Positions 52,561-60,719 of a stretch of 64,000 nt of DNA are shown in pieces (the stretch's first letter is position 1; each line of letters opens with the position of its first letter). The DNA comes from Streptomyces sp. NBC_01439. GTDB lineage: Bacteria; Actinomycetota; Actinomycetes; Streptomycetales; Streptomycetaceae. The DNA lies in NCBI RefSeq assembly GCF_036227605.1, contig NZ_CP109487.1:8047001-8111000 (forward strand), read 5' to 3'. Both the position numbers and the translations under genes were made by a program. The notes under the pieces were generated by a model, which was not told the DNA's origin, made no database searches, and saw only the letters and a list, made by a program, of their open reading frames with translations.

Positions 52561-54011
52561 CGGCGCTCGGCACCGGCAGCACCCCGTGCGGCTGCGGCGG
52601 CGCGTCCGCCCCGGACCTGCACGACACCTCACACGGCTCGGGATCCTGCGCCCCCGGGCCGTGCACCGGCGACGAGTTGCCGGTCAACCCGTTCCTCGCG
52701 CTGCGCGTGGCCTTCGGGATGCTCCTCGGCGAGGACGACTTCCGCGTGCTGATGGGCAACCCGCGCGGCAAGCTCATGCTGCACAACGCGTGGCTGCACG
52801 GCTCGGGCGTGGTGTGGGGGCTCGGTGTCCGACGGGACGGAGACGCACTGACGGTGGTGCCCGGCCTCGCCGTGGACGGACTCGGCCGGGAGCTCAGTCT
52901 GGATGCGTCGTGGTGCGTGTCCCTGACGGAATGGGCGGCCTCGTGGCTCGAACGGCACCCTTCGGAAGGCGAGTACGGGGAAGCGGGACAGGACAGCGAC
53001 CACGGGCCCTGCCCGCCCGGGCGCCGGATGGTGACGGCCTGGGTCTACGCCGAATTCGCGTCCTGCCCCGACCGGCCGGTGCCCGCACTGGCCGACCCCT
53101 GCGACGTCACCCGGCGGCACGACGACTTCTCCCGGACCGTCGAAACGGCGCGGATCACGATCCGCACCTCCGAGCCCGACCACTGGCGTCCCTACCACCG
53201 GGTGCGGGTACTGCTGGGTCTCGACGAGGCCGCACCCTCGGACCCCGCCGGCCAGGAGGCGCTGCGTGCGGCGCACGAAGTGGCGCACGCCCCGGCACAC
53301 CTGCGGGCGCGGGAACTGCTCAAGGCCTTCCGGCGACTGGCCGCAGAGGACGCCACCGAGCAGGCGCCGCAGCGCGAGGACGGTGATGCGTGCCCTCCCC
53401 GGGCGCCGATGACGGAGGACCACGCCGCGGTCGCGCTGGCGCGGTTGACCGTCGAACTCACGGAGTACGACGAGTGCGTGCGGATCGGTGAGGTGAGGGT
53501 GGAGCCGGCCGTCCGCGACGTGATCCTTCCTACCACCACCATCCAGGAGCTGGTGTGCGGGCTCGCGCCCGGCGTGCTGGGCTCCGGGACCGTGGAGGAC
53601 GCGGGCGGCCCGCGCCTGATCCCCGAGACGCTGAAATGGGGACGCGAGAACACCCGTCTGACGTTCGACGTCACCGTGCCCCTCGCCAAGGGCTCCGCGG
53701 AGCCCGAGGGCGTGGAGATCACTTCGCTGTCCCGGCACGGGCGGGGTTGGGCGACCGACGAGGTCGCCGCGATCGGGCTGTCCCCGGACCGGCGCCAGGT
53801 GTGGGTGGACCTGGACCAGCGGCCCGCGTACGAGACGGTACGCATCCGGATCCGCGGCACCGGCCCCAAGCCGCTCTACGGAGCGGCCCCCCACCACGTG
53901 CCGTTCGCAGGCGTCGTCGGCGGCCCGCCCGGCACGCGCCACGAAGGGCACGACGCCGTCGTCACCACTGACATGCCGCGCGAAACGTCCGCCGGGAGGA
54001 CCGAGGAATGA
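52557..54011 (+). CDS. eCIS operon protein of unknown function, Cys-containing N-terminus
   Basis: A 484-residue protein conserved-looking in position but of unknown role. It begins with a Cys/Gly-rich stretch (STPCGCGGASA, GSCAPGPCTG), then a region with NPFLALRVAFGMLLGEDDFRVLMGNPRGKLMLHNAWLHGSGVVWGLGV, which resembles a beta-rich baseplate or fibre-attachment domain. The middle is helical. The C-terminal 130 residues appear beta-rich (LTFDVTVPLAKGSAEPEGVEIT). There is no signal peptide. It is coupled to the ATPase gene (ATGA) and to the next gene (ATGA), so it belongs to the particle or its assembly. Confidence 0.7.
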   Translation: MTALGTGSTPCGCGGASAPDLHDTSHGSGSCAPGPCTGDELPVNPFLALRVAFGMLLGEDDFRVLMGNPRGKLMLHNAWLHGSGVVWGLGVRRDGDALTVVPGLAVDGLGRELSLDASWCVSLTEWAASWLERHPSEGEYGEAGQDSDHGPCPPGRRMVTAWVYAEFASCPDRPVPALADPCDVTRRHDDFSRTVETARITIRTSEPDHWRPYHRVRVLLGLDEAAPSDPAGQEALRAAHEVAHAPAHLRARELLKAFRRLAAEDATEQAPQREDGDACPPRAPMTEDHAAVALARLTVELTEYDECVRIGEVRVEPAVRDVILPTTTIQELVCGLAPGVLGSGTVEDAGGPRLIPETLKWGRENTRLTFDVTVPLAKGSAEPEGVEITSLSRHGRGWATDEVAAIGLSPDRRQVWVDLDQRPAYETVRIRIRGTGPKPLYGAAPHHVPFAGVVGGPPGTRHEGHDAVVTTDMPRETSAGRTEE

Positions 54012-55528
54012 CGATGACCGAAGGAACCGCCGGGGCCGCGGGCTACGGCGCGGGACCGGTGGTGCCGCCCGCGCCACCCCCCTACGGTCCTGCGCCGGGC
54101 ACCGCGTCGGGGCCGGCGCCGGGACCGCCCGGGCCGGGCTCCGACGGAACACCCGCGACTGCGGGCGGTGGCATCGACCGGCTCAACGCCTTCGACGGGC
54201 TGTTCCTGCGCGCCGAACACCTGAACCGAATCCAGGACTACGCGCGCGAACTCGCCCTGGCCGTCGCAGCGGCGGGCGGCCCCGGGGTGGTCGAGGGTTA
54301 CCAGGTCACCCTGAAGGACGGGGTCCTGCGGGTCGGCGCCGGCCTCGCCATCACGGCGGACGGCCGTCCGCTGCGTTCGGAGCGGCTGGTCACGCTGCCC
54401 CTGTCCGGTCTCACACACGACGCCGACACCTTCTGGTGGGTCGAAGCGGTCCCCGAATCCTGGCAGTACGGCCAGGCGCCGGTACAGGGCTCCTACTGCG
54501 ACGATCCCTGCTCCGGCGCGGGCACCACCCGGCGTCCCTACACCGCGGAAGGCGTGCGGATCAGGCTCACGGAAGCCACCGAGCGGGGCATCGGCACGCG
54601 CGATCCGGAGTTCCGTCGCAACTGGATCGCGTCCCGCCTCTTCGCCGCCGAGCGCACCGAGCACTCCCCGTGGCCGTACGGAACCGGCAGCGCCGATCTG
54701 CCCCTGTCCTGGGCTCCGCCCGGGGTCCCCGGGAAGCCGCAGGCCGTGCGGCTCGCGGTGCTTATCCCGCAGCCCTGCGGGATCGACACCTGGGAGGTGG
54801 ACATCTGGGCCGCCCGCCGGGACCGTGGCGAGGCCCCGCCGTACCGGCAGTGGCAGTCCCGCCTCGGCATGCGCCCGTGGGACGTCTTCGTCGCCCAAGT
54901 CCTCCAGTTCCAGGCCCAGCTCGCGGAACTGGTCGGGGCGCCCGAGCGGCCGGAACCGGATCTGGCACCGCTGCTGGAGCAGTTGGTCCGGCTCGGCGGC
55001 TCGAAGTACCTGCACCGCCGCACGAAGGACGAGATCAGCCGCGAACTGTTCCAGCTCGCCAAGGACATCGACACCGGCGGGCTGGTCAAGCCCGCTGCCT
55101 CCCGGACGACTCCGTATCCCCTGGACCGCATGGGCATCGCGGAGCTGCCACCCGCCGGCTACCTGCCCCTCACGATCGGCGATCAGCACCGCAGTCCGTT
55201 CGAACAGGTGCGGATCTGGCTGGAGGCCTGCCGGGACCTGCGATTTTGCGTAGGGGGCCTTGCCGATGTCGCACAAGCGGTCCAGGAGGCCCAGCACCGT
55301 GACCGCATCCGGCTGGACGGGAGCGCGGAGGTGGACGTGCTGCTCCCCGTAGACGAGCAGGGGGAACCCACCACCCACTGGGTCGCGTTCGTCCGGCGGG
55401 AACGACGGCGTTGTCACGAACCACAGGAAGGAGACTCGCGGTTCGAGGCACGTCACCCTCAGGAGGGAGAGGTCGTGGCGGGCGGGGAGGGCGGGGAGCT
55501 CCGGACGGAGCCGGAATCCGGGCTCTAG
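54008..55528 (+). CDS. eCIS operon protein of unknown function, Pro-rich N-terminus (last gene of operon)
   Basis: A 506-residue protein. Residues 15-45 are Pro/Gly/Ala-rich (VVPPAPPPYGPAPG and more). Then comes IDRLNAFDGLFLRAEHLNRIQDYARELALAVA, followed by a beta-rich region (GYQVTLKDGVLRVGAGLAITADGRPLRSE), which resembles the domain near the start of the preceding gene, so the two could be distant relatives. A middle coiled segment (VFVAQVLQFQAQLAELVGAPERPEPDLAPLLEQLVRLGG) may mediate contacts. A baseplate-fibre or plug-type role is possible. The ATG overlaps the previous stop. It closes the operon, and a SARP-type regulator follows after 100 bases. Confidence 0.7.
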   Translation: MTMTEGTAGAAGYGAGPVVPPAPPPYGPAPGTASGPAPGPPGPGSDGTPATAGGGIDRLNAFDGLFLRAEHLNRIQDYARELALAVAAAGGPGVVEGYQVTLKDGVLRVGAGLAITADGRPLRSERLVTLPLSGLTHDADTFWWVEAVPESWQYGQAPVQGSYCDDPCSGAGTTRRPYTAEGVRIRLTEATERGIGTRDPEFRRNWIASRLFAAERTEHSPWPYGTGSADLPLSWAPPGVPGKPQAVRLAVLIPQPCGIDTWEVDIWAARRDRGEAPPYRQWQSRLGMRPWDVFVAQVLQFQAQLAELVGAPERPEPDLAPLLEQLVRLGGSKYLHRRTKDEISRELFQLAKDIDTGGLVKPAASRTTPYPLDRMGIAELPPAGYLPLTIGDQHRSPFEQVRIWLEACRDLRFCVGGLADVAQAVQEAQHRDRIRLDGSAEVDVLLPVDEQGEPTTHWVAFVRRERRRCHEPQEGDSRFEARHPQEGEVVAGGEGGELRTEPESGL

Positions 55529-55628
55529 GTAGATCCTGGAGACCGGCTCGTCGGTTGCTCTCGGTGATGACCGGGTGACGTCGTGCGCATAGCATCTGCC
55601 GCCCGGGCTTCTAGCGGGAGGACCGCCT

Positions 55629-56423
55629 ATGCATCCGAATCCGCAGTTCTTCGAGTCGCCGGTCCGGATTCTCGGGCCTGGGGACGCGCCGACCCTCCAC
55701 CTCCTCGGTGGGCCGCGCGTCGTCCACCGGGGGAGAGGGCTCGATGTGCCGGAGGGCAGCAAACGGCTGCTCGCCTTCGTCGCACTCAACGGCGGCCGCG
55801 TCGAACGCCGGCACGCGGCGGGCACGCTGTGGCCGTCCGGCGACGACCTGCGGGCGGCCGGCAACTTGCGGTCGGCGCTGTGGCGGCTCAAGGCGGCCGG
55901 CATCGACCTGCTCGACTCCGACAAGTGCTCGCTGTCGGTGCGCGAGCACACGGTGGTCGATCTGTACGTGTTGTACGGCTGGGCGGGGCGACTGATCAGC
56001 GGTACCGCCGGGAGCGAGGACCTGTGCGCCCTGAAGTGGCGGACGGACGCGTTGGACCTGCTGCCCGGCTGGTACGACGACTGGGTGCTGCTCGAGCGCG
56101 AACGCGTTCGGCAGCGGCTGTTGCATGCCCTGGAGGCACTGAGTCGCCAGCTGTCCCATGTGGGCCGCCATGCCGAGGCCGTCGAATCCGCCCTGGTGGC
56201 GGTCGGTGCCGAACCGTTGCGGGAGAGCGCCCAACGCGCTCTGATCGAGGCCCACTTGGCGGAGGGGAACCTGGTGGAGGCCTTGCGTAGCTATGACGCC
56301 TACTGCGGCTTGACCCGGCGTGAACTCGGGGTGGCACCGGGCCGCGAGCTGAGGGCGTTGATGAAGCAGTTCAGCGAGTCCGACCGTCGTCCCGCACGAC
56401 AACGGGTGGTCGGAGGGGTCTGA
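55629..56423 (+). CDS. SARP-type regulator (wHTH plus BTAD)
   Basis: A 264-residue regulator. Residues about 20-110 form the OmpR-like winged helix of SARP proteins (LHLLGGPRVVHRGRGLDVPEGSKRLLAFVAL, AGTLWPSGDDLRAAGNLRSALWRLKAAG). Residues about 140-255 are the bacterial transcriptional activation domain (YDDWVLLERERVRQRLLHALEALSRQL, SYDAYCGLTRRELGVAPGRELRALMKQ). GGGAGG lies seven bases before ATG 55629. The gene follows the eCIS operon on the same strand and is therefore the best candidate for its activator. It could instead act on distant genes. Confidence 0.88.
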   Translation: MHPNPQFFESPVRILGPGDAPTLHLLGGPRVVHRGRGLDVPEGSKRLLAFVALNGGRVERRHAAGTLWPSGDDLRAAGNLRSALWRLKAAGIDLLDSDKCSLSVREHTVVDLYVLYGWAGRLISGTAGSEDLCALKWRTDALDLLPGWYDDWVLLERERVRQRLLHALEALSRQLSHVGRHAEAVESALVAVGAEPLRESAQRALIEAHLAEGNLVEALRSYDAYCGLTRRELGVAPGRELRALMKQFSESDRRPARQRVVGGV

Positions 56424-56543
56424 GGTTGGCGAGCCGGGACTCGACTGACGCAGGGGTGGCGGGACGGCTGACCCCTCACGTGTTACTCGACAGTAGGAGA
56501 TGATGGCGGACGACCATCCACACGACCGGGTGATGAGGTAGCG

Positions 56544-57962
56544 GTGACGACTTTCGAGGAACCTGCCACGGTGCACGCCTTCCGGGACGACGCCCTCGGG
56601 GAGCACGACGCCGTCGGTCTGGCCGCGGCGATCCGGCGGGGCGAGGTGGGTGCCGCCGAGGTCGCCCGGGACGCGGCGGAACGGGTGCGGGCGGTCGAGG
56701 CACGGCTCAATGCGGTTCAGGTGCACGGCGAGGTCCCGACGCACCCCACCACCCGGACGGGCGGTGCCTTCGCAGGGGTGCCGACCTTCGTCAAGGACAA
56801 CACCGACTACCTGGGCCTGCCCACCGGCCACGGCAGCGCGGCCTTCACTCCGAGGGCCGCGCGCCGGCACGCGCCGTTCGCGCGGCAGTTCCTGAGCAGC
56901 GGCGTCACGGTGCTGGGCAAGACGCGGCTGCCCGAGTTCGGGTTCAGTCCGACCACGGAGTACGAGGGTGCCGAGCCCGTGCGCAACCCGTGGCACACCG
57001 GCCACTCGTCCGGTGGTTCGTCGGGCGGCAGCGCGGCACTCGTCGCCGCCGGGGCGGTGCCGATCGCGCACGCCAACGACGGCGGTGGCTCGATCCGGAT
57101 ACCCGCCGCCTGCTGCGGACTCGTCGGTCTCAAGCCCACTCGGGGCAGGGTCGTGGCGAACGCCCAGAGCCGTCAACTGCCGCTTGACCTCGTCTCCGAC
57201 GGAATCGTGAGTCGTTCCGTGCGGGACACCGCCGCGTTCCTCGCCGCCGCCGAGACGTACTGGCGCAACCCGAAACTGCCACCTGTGGGCCTGGTCGAAG
57301 GCCCTTCGGGGCGGCGGTTGCGCATCGGGTTCTTGCTGGATTCGCCGAACGGCGTCCACTCCGACCCCGCCACCCGGGCGGCCGTCACGGAGACGGTGGC
57401 CACGCTGGAACGGCTGGGCCACACCGTGGAGCCGGTGGAGTTGGCCATCGACGCCGGCTTCACCGACGACTTCCTGACGTACTGGGGGATGCTGTCGTTC
57501 CTCCTCGGGGTCACGGGCCGGACCCTCGGCGCGGACTTCGACCGGCACCGCACGGACGGCCTCAGCCGCGGGCTGCGCGAGACGTACCTGAAGAACTGGC
57601 AGCGCACTCCGGGCGTGCTGCGGAGGCTCAAGCACACGAAGGAGGCGTACGCGACGGCGTTTCGGGGGCTCGACCTCGTGCTCTCGCCGGTGCTCGCCCG
57701 CACCACGCCGCCGATCGGTCACCTCAGCCCGGCCGTTCCCTACCCGACGCTGATCGAACGGATCCTCTCGTACGTGGCGTTCACGCCGGTCGACAACGTC
57801 GTCGGTACACCGTCGATCTCGGTGCCCGCCGCGAGCGTGACGGTCGACGGTTTGCCCATCGGCGTCATGTTCTCCGGCCGCCCCGGCAGCGAACGGAAAC
57901 TGCTGGAGGTCGCGTTCGCGCTGGAGGCGGACCGCCCCTTCCGGCGCATCCAGGACCTGTGA
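56544..57962 (+). CDS. Amidase-signature family hydrolase
   Basis: A 472-residue amidase. The catalytic Ser-cisSer-Lys triad elements are visible: Lys in PTFVKDNTDY (about residue 80), the Gly/Ser-rich motif HSSGGSSGGSAALVAAG near 155 and the nucleophile Ser in GGGSIRIPAACCGLVGLKPT. The family hydrolyses amide bonds (GatA, fatty-acid and nitrile-derived amidases), and the substrate cannot be named. GTG 56544 has GAGG five bases upstream. No gatB or gatC neighbour is present, so a tRNA-dependent role is unlikely. No clear operon partner is seen. Confidence 0.9.
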   Translation: MTTFEEPATVHAFRDDALGEHDAVGLAAAIRRGEVGAAEVARDAAERVRAVEARLNAVQVHGEVPTHPTTRTGGAFAGVPTFVKDNTDYLGLPTGHGSAAFTPRAARRHAPFARQFLSSGVTVLGKTRLPEFGFSPTTEYEGAEPVRNPWHTGHSSGGSSGGSAALVAAGAVPIAHANDGGGSIRIPAACCGLVGLKPTRGRVVANAQSRQLPLDLVSDGIVSRSVRDTAAFLAAAETYWRNPKLPPVGLVEGPSGRRLRIGFLLDSPNGVHSDPATRAAVTETVATLERLGHTVEPVELAIDAGFTDDFLTYWGMLSFLLGVTGRTLGADFDRHRTDGLSRGLRETYLKNWQRTPGVLRRLKHTKEAYATAFRGLDLVLSPVLARTTPPIGHLSPAVPYPTLIERILSYVAFTPVDNVVGTPSISVPAASVTVDGLPIGVMFSGRPGSERKLLEVAFALEADRPFRRIQDL

Positions 57963-58235
57963 CGACGACCGATCGCTCCGCCCCTCCCGACCCGTGCCCG
58001 CGGTCCCGGCCCGACCGAACGAACCGGGACGTCGCCCGCCCGCGTCTGCATCAGAGCAGGCAGCCGGATTGACGTCGACGCCTTCGGCTGCTCGCCCGCG
58101 GAGGCGATGGCGCGACGGAAAAGTCATGTCGTCCACCCGATTGGGACGTCTGCCCGTAGGGCACACTGCCAGCGGGCGGGGGGAAGGACGGTGAATGCGG
58201 GTGTTCGGGAGAGGCGAAATCCACTCGGGGGTGGG
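57963..58235. other. Intergenic region before the Thoeris-like cassette
   Basis: 273 bases with no convincing gene. The macro-domain frame stays open back to ATG 58107, but those extra 43 residues are Arg-rich and lack family resemblance, so I treat them as upstream sequence. Confidence 0.45.
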
Positions 58236-59108
58236 ATGACCGGCAGGACCCGATTCACAGCACGTTTGGTGTGGGGGCGCCGCAGCCTGCACGTGTTCTG
58301 CTCGCACGCACTGGCTGCCTTCGGACTGCTCGCGGGCCTAGTGCAGTTGGTTGCCGCCCTATTTTCCCTGACCTTTTCCGCACCGGTGGCGGTCATCGCG
58401 GCAACTGCCGCCGCCAGTGTCGTCTGGGGCGCCGTACAAGCATTCCCGCCGGCATCCGCAGAGCGCGCGTTCGACCATCCGAGGACACGGGTGCGCGTGA
58501 TCGCCGGAGATCTGTTCGACCAGCCGGGGCACCTCGTCATCGGATTCACCGACACCTTCGACACGTCCGTCGCGGATGACCGCGTGATCAGCCGTTCAAG
58601 CGTCCAGGGGCAGTTGCTGGAGCGCTTCTACTCAGGAGTACAGGACGATCTCGACAATGCGCTGACCGAAGCACTGGCACTGCACGTGCCCGAATCGGTC
58701 GAGTCGCGCGTGGACAAACCCCAGGGCAAACTGAACCGCTATCCCATTGGCACCGTCGCGATCATGCCGAGGGGTGACCGCAAGCTGTTCGGCCTGGCCT
58801 ACAGTCGATTGACCAACGACCTGGTCGCGGAGTCCAGCCCCGAGAGGGTCTGGGTGAGCCTGTGCCGCCTGTGGGAATCCGTCTACGCACACGGACACCG
58901 CGAGCCGCTCACCATCCCGGTCATCGGCAGCGCCCTGGGCCGTATCGACACCCTGAGTCACGAGAACCTGCTGAAGATGATCCTGCTCTCCTTCGTCGCG
59001 GCCTCCCGGGACCGGGTGATCACGCGCGAACTCACGGTGGTCGTGTGGCCACCGGACCTGAAGGAGATCAACACTCTGGAGATCCGACAGTTCCTGACGA
59101 CGCTGTAG
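58236..59108 (+). CDS. Two-TM macro-like-domain protein, Thoeris type II ThsA-like effector
   Basis: A 290-residue protein with two N-terminal transmembrane helices (HALAAFGLLAGLVQLVAALFSL and APVAVIAATAAASVVWGAVQAF, ending near residue 70) and a cytoplasmic macro-like domain after about residue 85 (RVRVIAGDLFDQPGHLVIGFTDTFDTSVADDRVISRSS). Further features are IGTVAIMPRGDRKLFGLAYS and TIPVIGSALGRIDTLSHENLLKMILLSF, resembling the Thoeris macro family. In type II Thoeris the macro domain binds a nucleotide signal (reported as His-ADPR) made by a TIR partner and the membrane part kills the cell; the TIR partner is the next gene. ATG 58236 is preceded by a GGGGGTGGG ribosome site. A start at 58107 is possible. 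Confidence 0.8.
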   Translation: MTGRTRFTARLVWGRRSLHVFCSHALAAFGLLAGLVQLVAALFSLTFSAPVAVIAATAAASVVWGAVQAFPPASAERAFDHPRTRVRVIAGDLFDQPGHLVIGFTDTFDTSVADDRVISRSSVQGQLLERFYSGVQDDLDNALTEALALHVPESVESRVDKPQGKLNRYPIGTVAIMPRGDRKLFGLAYSRLTNDLVAESSPERVWVSLCRLWESVYAHGHREPLTIPVIGSALGRIDTLSHENLLKMILLSFVAASRDRVITRELTVVVWPPDLKEINTLEIRQFLTTL

Positions 59109-59138
59109 GACCCGGAACACACCGAAGGGGGAACGGTA

Positions 59139-60293
59139 GTGACGAAGGCGAAGGCATTCCTCAGCTGGTCCACGGCGGACCCGCGGATCGAACCACTGGC
59201 CCAACTGTTCAAGCAGTGGCTGGGCTCACTGCTCAGCGAGCGCGTGGATTTCTTCTTCTCGCGGGAGATCGCTCCTGGAGAACACGCCGTGCCGAGCATC
59301 TACAAGGCACTCAACGAGGCCCACTTCGGATTCATCTTCCTGTCCCAGCGCACCGCGCGCAGCCCCTGGGTCATCTACGAGAGCGGATGCCTGAATCCTT
59401 CCCTGCGCGCCGGCCGGGTCTTTCCGCTGCTGTTCGACCTCTCCCCCAAGGAACTGCGGGTCGTGTGCCCCCCGCTGGCGGACTTCCAGGCCGTATCGCT
59501 GCGCGACGTCCAGGACGTGCGGCGGCTGACCGAGAAACTGGCCCGGATGGTCGGGCTCGGCGATACCGAGATGTTCGCGTTCCGGGAGCAGTTCCAACAG
59601 ACGCACCCCCAATTGGAGCGTGCGATCACCGAAACCGTGGACAGCAGGCGGCTGCTGCCCGACCGGTTCACGGGGACCGTCACCTACAACGAGAACATCA
59701 CCGGATCCCGGAACTTCCAAATGCCGCAAATCTTCGACCACTACCAGCGCGAACTGTTTCTGGTCGGCAACAACCTCAACTTCCTGCTTAACCTGCACAA
59801 CAACACCGAGATGTTCGGCGCGCTGCTGGACTCCCTCGTGCGGGATCCATCGAAGACCGTTCGCATCCTCGTGGCCGACTTGTGGGACGAGAAGATCCGC
59901 TACACCTTCAACAAAATCATCTTCGGCAACGCCATGTCGGAGTTCGCGGGCCTGGACGACGTACTCACCAACCCGGATTCGACTCTGTACCTCGACCGCT
60001 TCATAGCCGACCGGGTCGGCAGCGAGGTCCACCAGCGCCTGCGCAGGCAACTCACGATCAAGAAGTTGTCCTTGCTGTTCGACACCTTCTGGTTCGTCGA
60101 CCCGGACGGCACGACCCACTCCGGCGACCTCCTCTTCGCCCTCATGACGGCCGTCACGGGCAGGGAGCGCCCGGTCTTCTACGTGAACCAGGCGGAGAAC
60201 CCGGGCCTGTTCTCCAAACACTTCGACATGTGCCGGGCCGCATTCGACCTGACCTCGGAGGTCCTGTGGCCCGTCGCAGGGCCCCCTCGCTGA
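59139..60293 (+). CDS. TIR-domain protein with C-terminal PLD-like domain, Thoeris ThsB-like
   Basis: A 384-residue protein starting at GTG 59139. Residues 1-135 form a TIR domain: AFLSWSTADPRIEPLAQLFKQWL, FFFSREIAPGEHAVPSIYKAL, FGFIFLSQRTARSPWVIYESGCL. The WxxxE motif (W77, E81) supplies the probable NADase Glu. From about 175 to the end is an additional domain (RELFLVGNNLNFLLNL, VRILVADLWDEKI, FWFVDPDG, ending PGLFSKHFDMCRAAFD) that looks like a phospholipase-D-type fold without HKD motifs. Most Thoeris ThsB proteins are a single TIR domain, so the extension is notable. The macro-like effector gene ends 30 bases upstream. Confidence 0.82.
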   Translation: MTKAKAFLSWSTADPRIEPLAQLFKQWLGSLLSERVDFFFSREIAPGEHAVPSIYKALNEAHFGFIFLSQRTARSPWVIYESGCLNPSLRAGRVFPLLFDLSPKELRVVCPPLADFQAVSLRDVQDVRRLTEKLARMVGLGDTEMFAFREQFQQTHPQLERAITETVDSRRLLPDRFTGTVTYNENITGSRNFQMPQIFDHYQRELFLVGNNLNFLLNLHNNTEMFGALLDSLVRDPSKTVRILVADLWDEKIRYTFNKIIFGNAMSEFAGLDDVLTNPDSTLYLDRFIADRVGSEVHQRLRRQLTIKKLSLLFDTFWFVDPDGTTHSGDLLFALMTAVTGRERPVFYVNQAENPGLFSKHFDMCRAAFDLTSEVLWPVAGPPR

Positions 60294-60312
60294 CTGCCCG
60301 TACGCGAAGGAC

Positions 60313-60336
60313 GCCCGGCCGGGGCTCCGGCCGGGC
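60313..60336 (+). terminator. Hairpin after the Thoeris-like cassette
   Basis: Perfect 10-bp arms GCCCGGCCGG (60313-60322) and CCGGCCGGGC (60327-60336) with a four-base loop, extended by one C-G pair. It lies 20 bases past the TIR stop codon. Very strong GC stem. Confidence 0.65.
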
Positions 60337-60495
60337 GCCGGTACCCGGTGGCCGGGACCAGCACATCCAGTGAGCGGCTGCTGCGGTCAGCCCCGGTATC
60401 CGGGCGGGCCATCCGCACTGCGGAGGCTGACGCAGGTGCAGGGTGAACAGTACGGCCAAGCGGCGGAACTGCTCGTCGGCTAGCAGCAGACCAGC

Positions 60496-60705
60496 TCAGA
60501 GCCCGTATCCCGACTTGTTGCGATCGGTCGGGTTCGGTCCCATTAGTGGCCCTCTTGCGGCCCTCCCCCTGACGGAGTCGATCGCGCACCGCGACCAGTC
60601 CAGCTGGCCGCGGGCGCCGAGCTCGTCGAGGACCACTCGGTGGAGCCTTGCCCATGTGTGATTCCGGCTCCACTGGACGAACCGCCGGTAGATCGCTGCC
60701 AGAAG
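60496..60705 (-). pseudogene. IS5-family transposase remnant
   Basis: About 70 codons on the minus strand that read like an internal part of Streptomyces IS5-family transposases: AAIYRRFVQWSRNHTWARLHR, VVLDELGARGQLDWSRCAIDS and GPNPTDRNKSG. The N-terminal and C-terminal thirds are missing; the frame stops at 60496 and ends abruptly on the other side next to the AfsA-type gene. No terminal repeats were seen. It marks a past insertion between the defence cassette and the butyrolactone locus. Confidence 0.7.
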
Positions 60706-60719
60706 CAAGAAACGAGGTC

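Noticed and set aside
59755..59800. Possible TTA codon in the TIR gene
   Set aside because: The TTA string here (in CTGCTTAACCTG) is out of frame; the codons are CTG CTT AAC CTG.
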